From contig NZ_QNUE01000004.1 in NCBI RefSeq assembly GCF_003385595.1, positions 62,001-126,000 on the forward strand: a stretch of 64,000 nucleotides of DNA, given 5' to 3'. The notes under the pieces are model-generated. The model was not told where the DNA came from and ran no database searches. It was given only the letters and a program-made list of their open reading frames with translations. Positions 36,079 to 45,089 of this stretch are shown here, piece by piece. The position numbers were made by a program, and so were the translations under genes. Position 1 is the first letter of the stretch, and every line of letters begins with the position of its first letter. The stretch comes from Chryseobacterium flavum (GTDB lineage: Bacteria > Bacteroidota > Bacteroidia > Flavobacteriales > Weeksellaceae).

Positions 36079-37651
36079 AAACATACATTCCTTTTACAGA
36101 TGTTTTCCTGTACTCCTGCTCCTGATGGTTCATCAAGGCTTGTTTTCTCAGGAAAACAGAATGGATAGTATAGACATCAGTACTGTCGAAAAAAATATCA
36201 GACTGGAAAATCCATATCTGAGTTTTTTTCATCCTCTGGATTTTTCCATGACGACCTTCAGCTATACAGTTAATAAGCAAAATTTCAAGAGAGTTCAGTC
36301 TCCGGAGAAATCTGAGGCCTTTAATTTTAATTCTCAGGGAGTATTTCAGCTATCACCGAAAATAGCACTTTCAGGGAGTTTGAATGCAGTACGTGAAAAA
36401 GAATATGCAGTTCCTTTTATCCTGACAGATGAGAGAACTACAAATCAGTCTTTCATACATAATCCTTCCTATTACTATGCACCAAGACCGGGAGACTGGC
36501 TGAAACAGGATTATAATATTTACGGTGTGATGGCTTACAGGCCTTTAAATTTTCTGATTACACAGCTGGGAGTTGAAGGGAATTTCTCCAAAGCCTACAG
36601 GGATGCTGATCCCCGCCCGAAAACAGATCATTACGTTTATAATGTTTTTTCCAAGGTCGGAATTAATTGGAGAGAACATACTCTTTTTGTAAAAGGAAAA
36701 TACTTTAATGACTATAAGAAGAATGATATCATGTATGTCAATCTGAATACCAATGTTCCTTCTATGGACAGTGTTTATATCCGGTATAATGAAGGGTATG
36801 GAAATCAGTATAAAGGTGAGCTTTATTCATCCACTGAATATAAATCTGACGGATACATCTGGGGTGGTGAATATGCATTTAATAATAAAAATATTCACTT
36901 TAGTGTCGGCTATGATTATCAGTATTTTATTGAACGTTTTTACAGGATTTATTCCTATAAAGGAACAGATAACAGGGAACGCAGGGTGTACAATAAATAT
37001 TCAGGGCTTAGAACAGACAAACACCGTATATATGCCGGGTTTTTAGGTAAATTTAATGGTTATAACTGGGCTTCAAAGATTGATTTCCGGGATCAGCTGG
37101 ATGATAATTATAATTATGCACTTCAATATAAAACGTACAGGCTTCATCAGTATCAGCTTGCCTGGAATAATAGCCTGAGCTGGTTCAATTCCGGAAATGA
37201 GTCTCAGAAGATTCATATGGATCTTTTGTATGGACGAAACAGGGTGAAAGATATTTCTGTAGTTCTTGATCGGGAAATTAATTATCTTCAGTATGATCTC
37301 GGATATGAAAAAGAATTCCGTTTAAATCCGTCAGATAAGCTTGCGTTAGGATTAGAGCAGTACCTGTATATTCCTGTGCGTAAAAATTTTAGTTACCTCC
37401 CTTATCAGAGTACCAGAGAAAATATATTTGTACAAAGAATTGCTATTCCTGATTATAAATATGATGCTTCCGCCAAAGCGGGTCTTACCATTAATGTAAA
37501 ATATAAGATGGATCGTAAAAAGATCCGTTATGAAATTGAAGGAGTAGTAACGCAGAACTGGCTTGCAAGCCGTCAATACAAACAGGCGGTACCTGATTAT
37601 AACGGGAATGCTAACATTATTGCTAGTTTTGCACTTAAAGTATTTTATTAA
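36065..37651 (+). CDS. DUF6850-like outer membrane beta-barrel protein
   Basis: 528 residues. Signal peptide, probably 1-30 (RCFPVLLLLMVHQGLFSQ). The body is strongly beta-barrel-like: alternating aromatic strands such as YNIYGVMAYRPLNFLITQLG, HTLFVKGKYFNDY, IHFSVGYDYQYFIERFYRIY, ending IASFALKVFY with a terminal aromatic. There is no plug or TonB box. I assign it to the DUF6850 group from overall look and context, not from a search. The start overlaps the DUF4876 gene by 14 nt and the stop is 1 nt before the peroxidase start, so the proteins are probably made together. Confidence 0.75.
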   Translation: MHHYKNIHSFYRCFPVLLLLMVHQGLFSQENRMDSIDISTVEKNIRLENPYLSFFHPLDFSMTTFSYTVNKQNFKRVQSPEKSEAFNFNSQGVFQLSPKIALSGSLNAVREKEYAVPFILTDERTTNQSFIHNPSYYYAPRPGDWLKQDYNIYGVMAYRPLNFLITQLGVEGNFSKAYRDADPRPKTDHYVYNVFSKVGINWREHTLFVKGKYFNDYKKNDIMYVNLNTNVPSMDSVYIRYNEGYGNQYKGELYSSTEYKSDGYIWGGEYAFNNKNIHFSVGYDYQYFIERFYRIYSYKGTDNRERRVYNKYSGLRTDKHRIYAGFLGKFNGYNWASKIDFRDQLDDNYNYALQYKTYRLHQYQLAWNNSLSWFNSGNESQKIHMDLLYGRNRVKDISVVLDREINYLQYDLGYEKEFRLNPSDKLALGLEQYLYIPVRKNFSYLPYQSTRENIFVQRIAIPDYKYDASAKAGLTINVKYKMDRKKIRYEIEGVVTQNWLASRQYKQAVPDYNGNANIIASFALKVFY

Positions 37652-37652
37652 A

Positions 37653-38795
37653 ATGAAAGAAAGGTATTTAGCTGTAATTGCTATCGTGTCAATCATTATA
37701 ATGTCTGCCTATACTTCAAATGACCCGGCAGGTTATACAATAACAGAATTACGGGAAATGTATGGAAGTGGAAATCATGCTTTATGGCCAAAAGTCTCTC
37801 TTTTTGATGAAGCTAAAGAAGGATTTCAGGATATAGGAGCGCTCCCTGAAATGGTTTTTCCTGCTGACAATCCTTACTCTGAAGATAAGGCAGAACTGGG
37901 GAAGATGCTTTTTTTTGATCCCCGCTTATCAGGTTCAGGCCAGATTTCCTGTGCGAATTGTCATAACCCCGAACTGGGATGGGCGGACGGAAGCAGGGTT
38001 TCTTTCGGTCACAACAGGCAGACCGGTACACGTAATGCTCCTACTTTACTGAATATCGGATATGCTAAAACTTTATTCTGGGACGGGCGGGTAATGTCAT
38101 TGGAAGAACAGGTGAAATCCCCGATAGAAAACCCGGTTGAAATGAACCTGCACTACAGGCTTGCAACAAAAAATATCCGTAAAGTAAAAGGATACAGAGT
38201 GTATTTTGAGAAGGCTTTTGGGTCCAAAGAGGTTACGGAAGATCGAATTTCCAGGGCGATTGCCACATTTGAAAGAACATTGATAAGTCCTGCATCCCGT
38301 TTTGATAAGTTTATTGGAGGAAAGAAAAATGAACTTACAGATTCTGAAGTGAACGGGCTGCATTTGTTCCGTACCAAAGCGAATTGTATCAACTGCCATA
38401 ATACTCCGTATTTTTCAGATCAGAAGTTTCATAATCTGGGACTTACTTATTACGGGAGGAAATATGAGGACCTGGGCAGGTATAAAGAGACCCTTAAAAA
38501 TGAAGATGTCGGAAAGTTTAAGACTCCAACCCTGCGTGAGGTTACAGATAATAAACCTTATATGCATAACGGGCTTTTTCCTGAACTTGCAAATGTAATC
38601 ATGATGTATAATGCGGGAATGGGAAGGGAAATTCCTAAAGCAAACCAGCTGAATGATCCAAAGTTCCTACATAAATCACCAATGATAGTAAAGCTTAATT
38701 TGACAGATGACGAAGTATTTGATATTGTCGCTTTTCTGAAAACACTTAACAGCTATAAATATAAGATGAGACCTCCGGAACTTCCGGCTCAATAA
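37653..38795 (+). CDS. Di-heme cytochrome c peroxidase / MauG-type protein
   Basis: 380 residues from the ATG at 37653. An N-terminal hydrophobic segment (VIAIVSIIIMSAY) is a signal or anchor. Two heme c motifs are present: CANCH at 100-104 and CINCH at 245-249, with GYAKTLFWDGRVMSLEEQV between them, as in CcpA/MauG. Classical members reduce H2O2; MauG and MbnH instead oxidise residues of a partner protein. It sits last in the TonB/DUF4876/DUF6850 operon, 1 nt after the barrel gene. Mature enzyme is periplasmic and needs the cytochrome c maturation system. I cannot tell peroxidase from MauG-like function, since the axial residue of the second heme is not secure by eye. Confidence 0.88.
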   Translation: MKERYLAVIAIVSIIIMSAYTSNDPAGYTITELREMYGSGNHALWPKVSLFDEAKEGFQDIGALPEMVFPADNPYSEDKAELGKMLFFDPRLSGSGQISCANCHNPELGWADGSRVSFGHNRQTGTRNAPTLLNIGYAKTLFWDGRVMSLEEQVKSPIENPVEMNLHYRLATKNIRKVKGYRVYFEKAFGSKEVTEDRISRAIATFERTLISPASRFDKFIGGKKNELTDSEVNGLHLFRTKANCINCHNTPYFSDQKFHNLGLTYYGRKYEDLGRYKETLKNEDVGKFKTPTLREVTDNKPYMHNGLFPELANVIMMYNAGMGREIPKANQLNDPKFLHKSPMIVKLNLTDDEVFDIVAFLKTLNSYKYKMRPPELPAQ

Positions 38796-38839
38796 TCATA
38801 AAGGAATCTTCAATACAAATATTATAAGTTTTGTATCTT

Positions 38840-38874
38840 AATAAACGCTTCAGCGACGGAGCGTTTATTTTTTT
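38840..38874 (+). terminator. Terminator of the TonB-receptor operon
   Basis: Stem AATAAACGCT/AGCGTTTATT (10 bp), 10-nt loop, then a T-run, 45 nt after the peroxidase stop. Confidence 0.85.
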
Positions 38875-38926
38875 GTATTTTATATCAAATTATGTTTCTC
38901 TGATATAATCCTGATATTTTTTAGTC

Positions 38927-40402
38927 TTAGAACTTGAAAATACTCCTGATGAATTTCATATTGAGATAATCTTCTATCGGGAAAATTCTTGTAAAATAAT
39001 TTCCGACATAGATCAATGCCAATACTACAATGGGTTTGTAAACCAGGTTGATCAGGTTACTGTTAAAGTTAGGAAGGACAATGGCTACAGTAATGGCCAG
39101 GGTACAGATAATGGACACAAAAATCATCTCAATGCTCAGGGGAGATACTTTAAAAATTATATAATTGAAGATAATCTTTATCACATTATAAACAGAGAGA
39201 GAAATGGCAGTGGATAAAGCAATCCCGATCAGTTTAAGATCTGTATTTTTGATAAAATAATAGTTCAGCCCTATTGTTAACCCGGCTAATAATAGCATCA
39301 CAAAAATATTGAAACGATAATACTTGGAGAGAGAAATGATATTTCCGTTGAACCCTGTGGCGAGATCTATTAAAACTGCTGACCCCCAAATCCATACAAC
39401 TGGTTCGTATTCCCTGAGCATGGTACCGTTTTTAGGCATAAACTGTGTCAGATAAGGAAAACCTACCATGATACAGGAAAATAAAACTGCTCCTAAAAAA
39501 TACAGGGATAAAGATGTTTTTTTATGAAACCTGTCCAGTTCTTCCATATCTCCGTCCGCAAGAGTTTTATTGATGATCGGAGCAGAGATGTTAAACAATC
39601 CCAGTTGGGGAATAGAAATCAAAGAAATAAGGGCATACAATACAGAGTAGATTCCTACTTCTTCCATTCCCATAAACTCACCAATCATAAAGCTGTTAAT
39701 GGCCAGATAATTTCCAAAAGTTCCCAAAAATCCGAAGAAACTGTAATTAAAAAACTCTTTCCACAAATTATTCTTTTTGAAATAATCCGTATTAAAATCT
39801 AAATGGATTTTCTCAAGCTTATTGGTATAATAAATATATCCAAAGAGCATCAGGGCAAATATTCCGAAAAAGAATGCAAATGCAATCTTCTGAGATAATG
39901 CAAAATAGTAAAACAGGCAGAACGCTCCCAGATTCGCTATTTTAGGAAAGAGATTGTCAAAAATATTAGATACAACAATCCTTTTATAGTTGGATGTATA
40001 TTTATTGAAAATTGCACAAAAAGAAAGAATTAAAATTAATGGAAGGATCATTTCCTTAATCTTCCAGGCTTCCGAATGTCTGAATTTTGGATAAAAATAT
40101 GGAAGTATGAAAAATACTACGGTAAAAATCAGAAAATTTATAAAAACCGTAAGTAATGATAATGACAGCATATTCTGTTTCTTACCATCTCTTTCTACAG
40201 TATGGAAAAACTTCACATTGGAATAGGAGATACCCAGAACTACGAAAGGAACCAACATTTCAGCAGTAGGAAGGATATAGCGCAGCTTTCCGTAAAATTC
40301 AAAATCATTGGGGAAAATGAATATTGCGGAAACCGTGCCCAGCAAAAAACCAATATAGCCGATAATGGAATATTTGAAGCCTTGTCTCGCTACTACACTC
40401 AT
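38927..40402 (-). CDS. Polysaccharide/lipid-linked oligosaccharide flippase (MOP superfamily)
   Basis: 491 residues with about 12-14 hydrophobic helices (YSIIGYIGFLLGTVSAIFIF; LSLLTVFINFLIFTVVFFIL; LILILSFCAIF; and so on). The pattern and N-terminus (VVARQGFKYSIIGYIGFLLG) fit Wzx-like oligosaccharide flippases of the MOP/MATE superfamily. It would move lipid-linked glycans across the inner membrane. The FkbM-type methyltransferase gene ends 8 bp upstream on the same strand, a typical surface-polysaccharide pairing, though no larger cluster surrounds them. Substrate unknown. Confidence 0.85.
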   Translation of the reverse strand: MSVVARQGFKYSIIGYIGFLLGTVSAIFIFPNDFEFYGKLRYILPTAEMLVPFVVLGISYSNVKFFHTVERDGKKQNMLSLSLLTVFINFLIFTVVFFILPYFYPKFRHSEAWKIKEMILPLILILSFCAIFNKYTSNYKRIVVSNIFDNLFPKIANLGAFCLFYYFALSQKIAFAFFFGIFALMLFGYIYYTNKLEKIHLDFNTDYFKKNNLWKEFFNYSFFGFLGTFGNYLAINSFMIGEFMGMEEVGIYSVLYALISLISIPQLGLFNISAPIINKTLADGDMEELDRFHKKTSLSLYFLGAVLFSCIMVGFPYLTQFMPKNGTMLREYEPVVWIWGSAVLIDLATGFNGNIISLSKYYRFNIFVMLLLAGLTIGLNYYFIKNTDLKLIGIALSTAISLSVYNVIKIIFNYIIFKVSPLSIEMIFVSIICTLAITVAIVLPNFNSNLINLVYKPIVVLALIYVGNYFTRIFPIEDYLNMKFIRSIFKF

Positions 40403-40410
40403 AAGTTGTT

Positions 40411-41205
40411 TTAAAGATTTTTAGGTATAAAAATAATATTATTGATGTACTGGGTTTTATTTTTTTCGTCGTTTGTGTTTTGTAATAGGATATCTTCTGT
40501 AAGAGTTTCCAATATAAAGCTGTTTCGGTTAAGATATTTAGCATCATATCCCCAGCTTTCCACTTCAGAAATTTCATCCCAAATAGGGGTCTGGTGGTGT
40601 CTTTGTTCCATTTCTACCATTAAGGTTGGCAGAAATTTACTGATGGTTTCCTTAGCCCCGGAAAGAGTTTTTATCTCATTTCCTTCAACGTCGATCTTGA
40701 TGAAATCAAGTCTTTTAAGACCTTCTGTTGCCGCCCACTTATCCAGTCTGATTACCTCTACTTTTTCTGTATAGCTTTTTTCTTCACCTTTTTCCTTATA
40801 CGAGGTATTCAGGGTTCCACGGGATGCAATTGCTTTCCCATTGATGACAGGAACTTTAAATTCTGCCACTGTATTTTCGTCTGACAGTGCTAATGAAAGT
40901 ATTTTCATGCCCGGAAACAGCCTTTTTAACCGTTGATAAAGCTTTTTATTGGGCTCAAAAGCATACATATGCTTATGTTCCAGCTTGTTTTCCAGTTGAT
41001 AAAGAAATGTCCCTACATTTGCGCCAATGTCCAGTATTACAGAGTTTTCAGGAAGATATTCCTTGATCCATACCAGTTCCGGTTCTACATTACGTTCCGA
41101 AAAATTATCTTTACTAAGATTCTTTAAGTTCTTAAAATATCTTTTTTTGTAGAAACTCGGACTTATATATTGTAGTTTTTCTGCAATTTTTTGGTATAAA
41201 GACAT
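40411..41205 (-). CDS. FkbM family methyltransferase
   Basis: 264 residues from the ATG at 41205. NSVILDIGANVGTFLYQLE is the AdoMet-binding motif; HMYAFEPNKKLYQRL, KRLDFIKIDVEGNEIKTLSG and LMVEMEQRHHQ are FkbM hallmarks. It probably O-methylates a sugar or lipid-linked glycan. Longer starts at 41229 (TTG) or 41214 exist, but the -7 element at 41227-41234 overlaps the former, so MSLYQKIAEKL is preferred. It precedes the flippase in an apparent two-gene operon. Confidence 0.87.
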   Translation of the reverse strand: MSLYQKIAEKLQYISPSFYKKRYFKNLKNLSKDNFSERNVEPELVWIKEYLPENSVILDIGANVGTFLYQLENKLEHKHMYAFEPNKKLYQRLKRLFPGMKILSLALSDENTVAEFKVPVINGKAIASRGTLNTSYKEKGEEKSYTEKVEVIRLDKWAATEGLKRLDFIKIDVEGNEIKTLSGAKETISKFLPTLMVEMEQRHHQTPIWDEISEVESWGYDAKYLNRNSFILETLTEDILLQNTNDEKNKTQYINNIIFIPKNL

Positions 41206-41226
41206 CTTTAGCATTTTGACGAACAG

Positions 41227-41234
41227 CAAAGATA
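41227..41234 (-). promoter_or_regulatory. -7 element of the FkbM-flippase operon
   Basis: TATCTTTG on the minus strand, consensus match; no clear -33 element. Confidence 0.5.
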
Positions 41235-41410
41235 AGCAAAAATGTAAAACTTCTCTTAAAAAACGTTAAATATAATATATTGATTTTCAGCGAATACTGT
41301 TTGGTGAAGCATTTTAGGGAAAATGAGATTTAACAGGTTTCTGATTTGTTTAAGAAACATATTACCCAGAAAAATAGCCTGTTAGTTCTAAATCAGCCGG
41401 TCGAATCTTT

Positions 41411-41452
41411 TTAAAAAATATCTCCCTTAAGAAACCATGTGAATTTCTTAAG
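41411..41452 (-). terminator. Terminator-like hairpin after the DUF2461 gene
   Basis: CTTAAGAAA (41426-41434) and TTTCTTAAG (41444-41452) pair perfectly; on the minus strand the stem is followed by a T-rich stretch. It lies just downstream of the DUF2461 stop. Confidence 0.65.
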
Positions 41453-41503
41453 AGAATGTATTATACTGTCAAATATAAAAATATTGATATAATCTGCTGT
41501 TAG

Positions 41504-42166
41504 CTAAAGAAATGGAGTGTTTAGAAAATCATTGAATGGTTTCATCAGTTTGAATATCCTGGTCATGTTCTTTACTGCATTTTTATCCAGAACTTCCTCA
41601 TCCTTTAAGTGATACAAAACAATAAAATTTTTCAGTTTCAGATACTCTGCCATTGGATCTTCCTTCTCAAATCCCTGAGGCACCTTTTTCAGTTTGTCAT
41701 CCTGATCAAGTTCCGGAAAATGTTTCTTAAAATCTTTATTGTTCAGAATTTTCAGAAACTCATCACCATATAAGGAGATTTCTTTGCGGACTTCTTTTAA
41801 AACAGAAGATTCAGGCATATAGATTCCGCCGGCCAGAAATGATTTGCCGGGTTCAATATGAAGGTAATAGCCTCCCCTCTGGCTCCCTTTGCCAATTCCC
41901 AGAGAAGCACCGAAATTGGTTTTATAGGGAGCTTTGTCTTTTGAAAATCTTGTATCCCTGTAAATTCTGAATAAAGCTTTTTTAGCATCTATTTTGCCAA
42001 GCTCTTCATCAAAACCTGCCATTTCCTGGATCAGATCTTCCAGGAATATAATCACATTTTCCTGGGATTGTGTATAAAGGTTCTTATTTTCATTAAACCA
42101 CTCCCGGTTATTGTTTTTTGTTAATTTTTTCAGGAATGATAGAGTATCCTTATTGACCGTATTCAT
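41504..42166 (-). CDS. DUF2461 (TIGR02453) family protein
   Basis: 220 residues. TLSFLKKLTKNNNREWFNEN is the family N-terminus, and ALFRIYRDTRFSKDKAPYKT with GGYYLHIEPG and FLAGGIYMPES are the conserved core. The family is widespread and functionally unassigned. No signal peptide. It stands alone: a terminator-like hairpin follows, and 433 bp of AT-rich DNA separates it from the divergent helicase gene. Confidence 0.87.
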   Translation of the reverse strand: MNTVNKDTLSFLKKLTKNNNREWFNENKNLYTQSQENVIIFLEDLIQEMAGFDEELGKIDAKKALFRIYRDTRFSKDKAPYKTNFGASLGIGKGSQRGGYYLHIEPGKSFLAGGIYMPESSVLKEVRKEISLYGDEFLKILNNKDFKKHFPELDQDDKLKKVPQGFEKEDPMAEYLKLKNFIVLYHLKDEEVLDKNAVKNMTRIFKLMKPFNDFLNTPFL

Positions 42167-42599
42167 TTTTGCCTGGTATTAATTGTTAATTTTTTGATAT
42201 CTTCAGTGAGAACGAAATTAAAAAAATAAAGCATCTTTAACCAAAAGAATAAGATAATTATCCATTTCTTTTAGAATTACCAGGGCGGGCCACAATGTGG
42301 CAGAGCTGTATCAGAAAAGGTCTTGAATGGTCTTAATAGTGAACGATGTAAAAGAAAAAATTGTCTTTTAAAGTATTTATTTTTGAAAATTCATAAATAA
42401 CACGGAAATAATCAATCCAATTTAATAAAAAAAAATAATGTTTAGCAATTTTTTAATTTAGAGCTTGTTTTTTTATTTTTTATTTTCAAAAAATCAAAAA
42501 AATATTAAAAGATTCTGAATTTAAGTTTATATATTTAACACTTTGTTCAAAAACAAATCAAATATTTATTGTATCTTTGCAAAAATTTTAAAATAGTTA
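42167..42599. other. AT-rich intergenic region upstream of the DEAD-box helicase
   Basis: A divergent control region of 433 bp with very high A+T, including poly-A and poly-T tracts at 42420-42520. No frame I can support. A -7 element for the helicase lies at 42572. Confidence 0.6.
42572..42579 (+). promoter_or_regulatory. -7 element of the DEAD-box helicase gene
   Basis: TATCTTTG, 21 nt before the ATG. A TTTG at 42542 is 26 nt upstream, longer than the usual 19-21. Confidence 0.55.
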
Positions 42600-44282
42600 A
42601 TGAATTTATTTACGGAAACCAATTTAAGTCCTGATATTCTTAAGGCAATTGGCGAACTGGGCTACGAAAGCCCAACAGAAATCCAAAAACAGACTATCCC
42701 TTTTATTCTTTCAGATATTCGCGACTTGATCGCACTTGCGCAGACAGGGACAGGCAAAACAGCAGCGTTTTCGCTTCCGATTTTGGATATGATTGACGAT
42801 ACGAGTCGCAAAATCCAATTATTGGTGCTTTGTCCGACACGGGAATTATGTCTTCAGATTTCTAAAGACATAAAGAATTACTCTAAATACATGAAAGACA
42901 TCAAAACTACTGCGGTTTATGGTGGAAGTAGTATTGTAGAGCAGATGAGATCTTTGAAGGAAAAACCACAAATCATTGTGGGTACTCCGGGAAGAGTAAT
43001 TGATCTTATCAACAGAAAAGCATTGGACTTTTCTGCGATCCATTGGTTAGTATTAGACGAAGCTGATGAAATGCTTTCTATGGGATTCAAAGATGAACTG
43101 GAAACCATTCTAAGTGAAACTCCGGAAACAAAACAGACTTTCTTATTCTCTGCAACGATGAATAAAGAAGTGGAAAGAATTTCCAAAAATTATCTTACAA
43201 AACCTCACCGTATTTCTGTAGGTTCTATCAATGAAGTGAAGAAGAATATTACTCACGAATACTATGTAGTAGGGTACCGTCAGAAAAAAGAAGCATTAAA
43301 AAGGTTAATTGATGCCAATCCTAACCAGTATTCCATTATCTTTTGCAGAACGAGAATGGAAACTCAGGAGGTAGCAGACTTCCTGATGCAGAACGGATAT
43401 GCAGCGGATGCACTTCATGGTGATCTTTCCCAGGCGCAGAGAGATACAGTGATGAAGAAATTCAGATTGAAAAATATCGATATTCTTGTAGCGACAGATG
43501 TTGCAGCAAGAGGATTGGATGTAAACTCTCTGACTCACGTTATTCACTTCTCTTTACCGGATGATCCTGAAGTATTCGTTCACAGAAGCGGAAGAACAGG
43601 TAGAGCAGGAAAAGATGGTATTTCTATGGCTTTGATCAAGCCTGAAGAAAGCAGAAAACTGAAACAGATCAAATCTGCTACGAAAATTGAAATTCATGAA
43701 AGAACAATCCCTACTGGCGATGATATTATCAAAGCTCAGGTAGGAGGTGTATTCGAAAAATTATTGACGGAGCACGAAGATCTTTTCGAATTTGATGATA
43801 GCTTAATTCCGGATCTGAGTAACTTTACAAAAGAAGAGCTGGTACACCAGCTGCTGCAGTTCCAGCTGAAAGATCTGGCTTTATATTACAAAGATAAACA
43901 TGATCTTGTTGAGCAGAAACTTAGCAGCAGAGATGATGATTATTCAAGAAGAGACCGTAGAGATAGAGACAGAGGTCGTGACAGAGATAGAGGAAGAGAC
44001 AGAGACCGTGGTGGAAAACCAAGAAGAAAAGATGAAAATATGGTAAGATTCTTCTTCAATCTTGGGAAAAAAGATCATTTGAAGAAACTTGATGTTTTAG
44101 ATATTATCAATAAAGCTACTGCTGGTGGAAAAAGCAAGAAAAGAGCTGAAATCGGTGATATTGAAATCTTAGAGAAGTTCTCTTTTTTCGAAGTTGAAAA
44201 ATCGTTCAAAGACAATGTTTTGAGCAATATTCAATCCATGAAATTCAAAGGAAAAGACATGAGAGCTGAAGTAGCAAACTAA
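42600..44282 (+). CDS. DEAD-box RNA helicase with Arg/Asp-rich linker and DbpA-type RNA-binding domain
   Basis: 560 residues. Motifs in order: Q-motif region (SPTEIQKQTIPF), Walker [10 protein letters not shown] near 50, LDEADEM near 150, SATM near 180, VATDVAARGLDV and HRSGRTGRAG near 330. Residues about 450-475 form an RDRDRGRDRDRG low-complexity linker. Residues about 480-555 resemble the DbpA RNA-binding domain (MVRFFFNLGKKDHLKKLDVL, IGDIEILEKFSFFEVE). This architecture occurs in CshA/DeaD-like helicases acting in ribosome assembly, cold adaptation and mRNA decay. It is monocistronic, with its own -7 element and terminator. Confidence 0.92.
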   Translation: MNLFTETNLSPDILKAIGELGYESPTEIQKQTIPFILSDIRDLIALAQTGTGKTAAFSLPILDMIDDTSRKIQLLVLCPTRELCLQISKDIKNYSKYMKDIKTTAVYGGSSIVEQMRSLKEKPQIIVGTPGRVIDLINRKALDFSAIHWLVLDEADEMLSMGFKDELETILSETPETKQTFLFSATMNKEVERISKNYLTKPHRISVGSINEVKKNITHEYYVVGYRQKKEALKRLIDANPNQYSIIFCRTRMETQEVADFLMQNGYAADALHGDLSQAQRDTVMKKFRLKNIDILVATDVAARGLDVNSLTHVIHFSLPDDPEVFVHRSGRTGRAGKDGISMALIKPEESRKLKQIKSATKIEIHERTIPTGDDIIKAQVGGVFEKLLTEHEDLFEFDDSLIPDLSNFTKEELVHQLLQFQLKDLALYYKDKHDLVEQKLSSRDDDYSRRDRRDRDRGRDRDRGRDRDRGGKPRRKDENMVRFFFNLGKKDHLKKLDVLDIINKATAGGKSKKRAEIGDIEILEKFSFFEVEKSFKDNVLSNIQSMKFKGKDMRAEVAN

Positions 44283-44302
44283 TCTCTTCCTATACCATAC
44301 AA

Positions 44303-44327
44303 AACCGGCATTATTGCCGGTTTTTTT
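44303..44327 (+). terminator. Terminator of the DEAD-box helicase gene
   Basis: Stem AACCGGCA/TGCCGGTT, 4-nt loop, then a T-run. Confidence 0.85.
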
Positions 44328-44433
44328 ATTTGATAATCAACTGTTAAGCTAATGTTAACAAAACTTAATGTTAGATAGTTTCAGGTAAGATCCTTTTTTA
44401 AGAAATTTGCACTCGAATTATAAATACTAAAAA

Positions 44434-45072
44434 ATGGGAATTGGTAATATTTTCCACGCTTTTCAACCAAAGGATAAAATCTTTTTCGTGCTTTTTGAAA
44501 AAGTAACTGAAAATCTAGTTGCAATGTCTGAAGAATTCAACGCTGGAATCAAAGATTTCGATCTTAATGATGACACGATGTTGAAAAAAATGAGCGACTT
44601 CGAACATAAAAATGATGAGCTTACTCATGAGATCTTCGTAGAACTGGGGAAAAACTTCATTACCCCGTTTGACCGTGAAGATATCCACACGTTGGCAACA
44701 GGACTGGATGATATCGCAGATTATATCTACGCTTCCACAAAATATATTTTCTTATATAAGTCTCCGGAGATGAAAGCGTATTCGGATTTCTCTTTACTGA
44801 TCCATAAAGCATGTCTTGAAATCCAGAATGCTATGAAAAATCTTAAGGGATTCAAGAATATGGAGCAGGTAAAAGAAGCTTGTATTAAAGTAAACTCAAT
44901 TGAAAATATTGCAGATGACCTGCTTTCAAACTCAATGGTAGAATTGTTTGAAACAAACGATGCCATTAACATCATTAAAGTTTCATCCGTACTTAACTAT
45001 CTTGAAGTAGTAACTGATAAAGCAGAAGATGTTGCCAATACAATTGAGAACATCATGATTAAATACGCCTAA
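44434..45072 (+). CDS. DUF47 / PhoU-like phosphate transport accessory protein
   Basis: 212 residues, all-helical and charged, starting GIGNIFHAFQPKDKIFFVLF. It contains KKMSDFEHKNDELTHEIF and FDREDIHTLATGLDDIADYI, the metal-ligand-rich helices of DUF47 (PhoU-related) proteins. These are usually encoded next to a PiT-type phosphate transporter, as here (17 nt upstream of it). The likely role is regulating the transporter; cytoplasmic. Confidence 0.9.
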   Translation: MGIGNIFHAFQPKDKIFFVLFEKVTENLVAMSEEFNAGIKDFDLNDDTMLKKMSDFEHKNDELTHEIFVELGKNFITPFDREDIHTLATGLDDIADYIYASTKYIFLYKSPEMKAYSDFSLLIHKACLEIQNAMKNLKGFKNMEQVKEACIKVNSIENIADDLLSNSMVELFETNDAINIIKVSSVLNYLEVVTDKAEDVANTIENIMIKYA

Positions 45073-45089
45073 ACAATACATAGCAAAAA

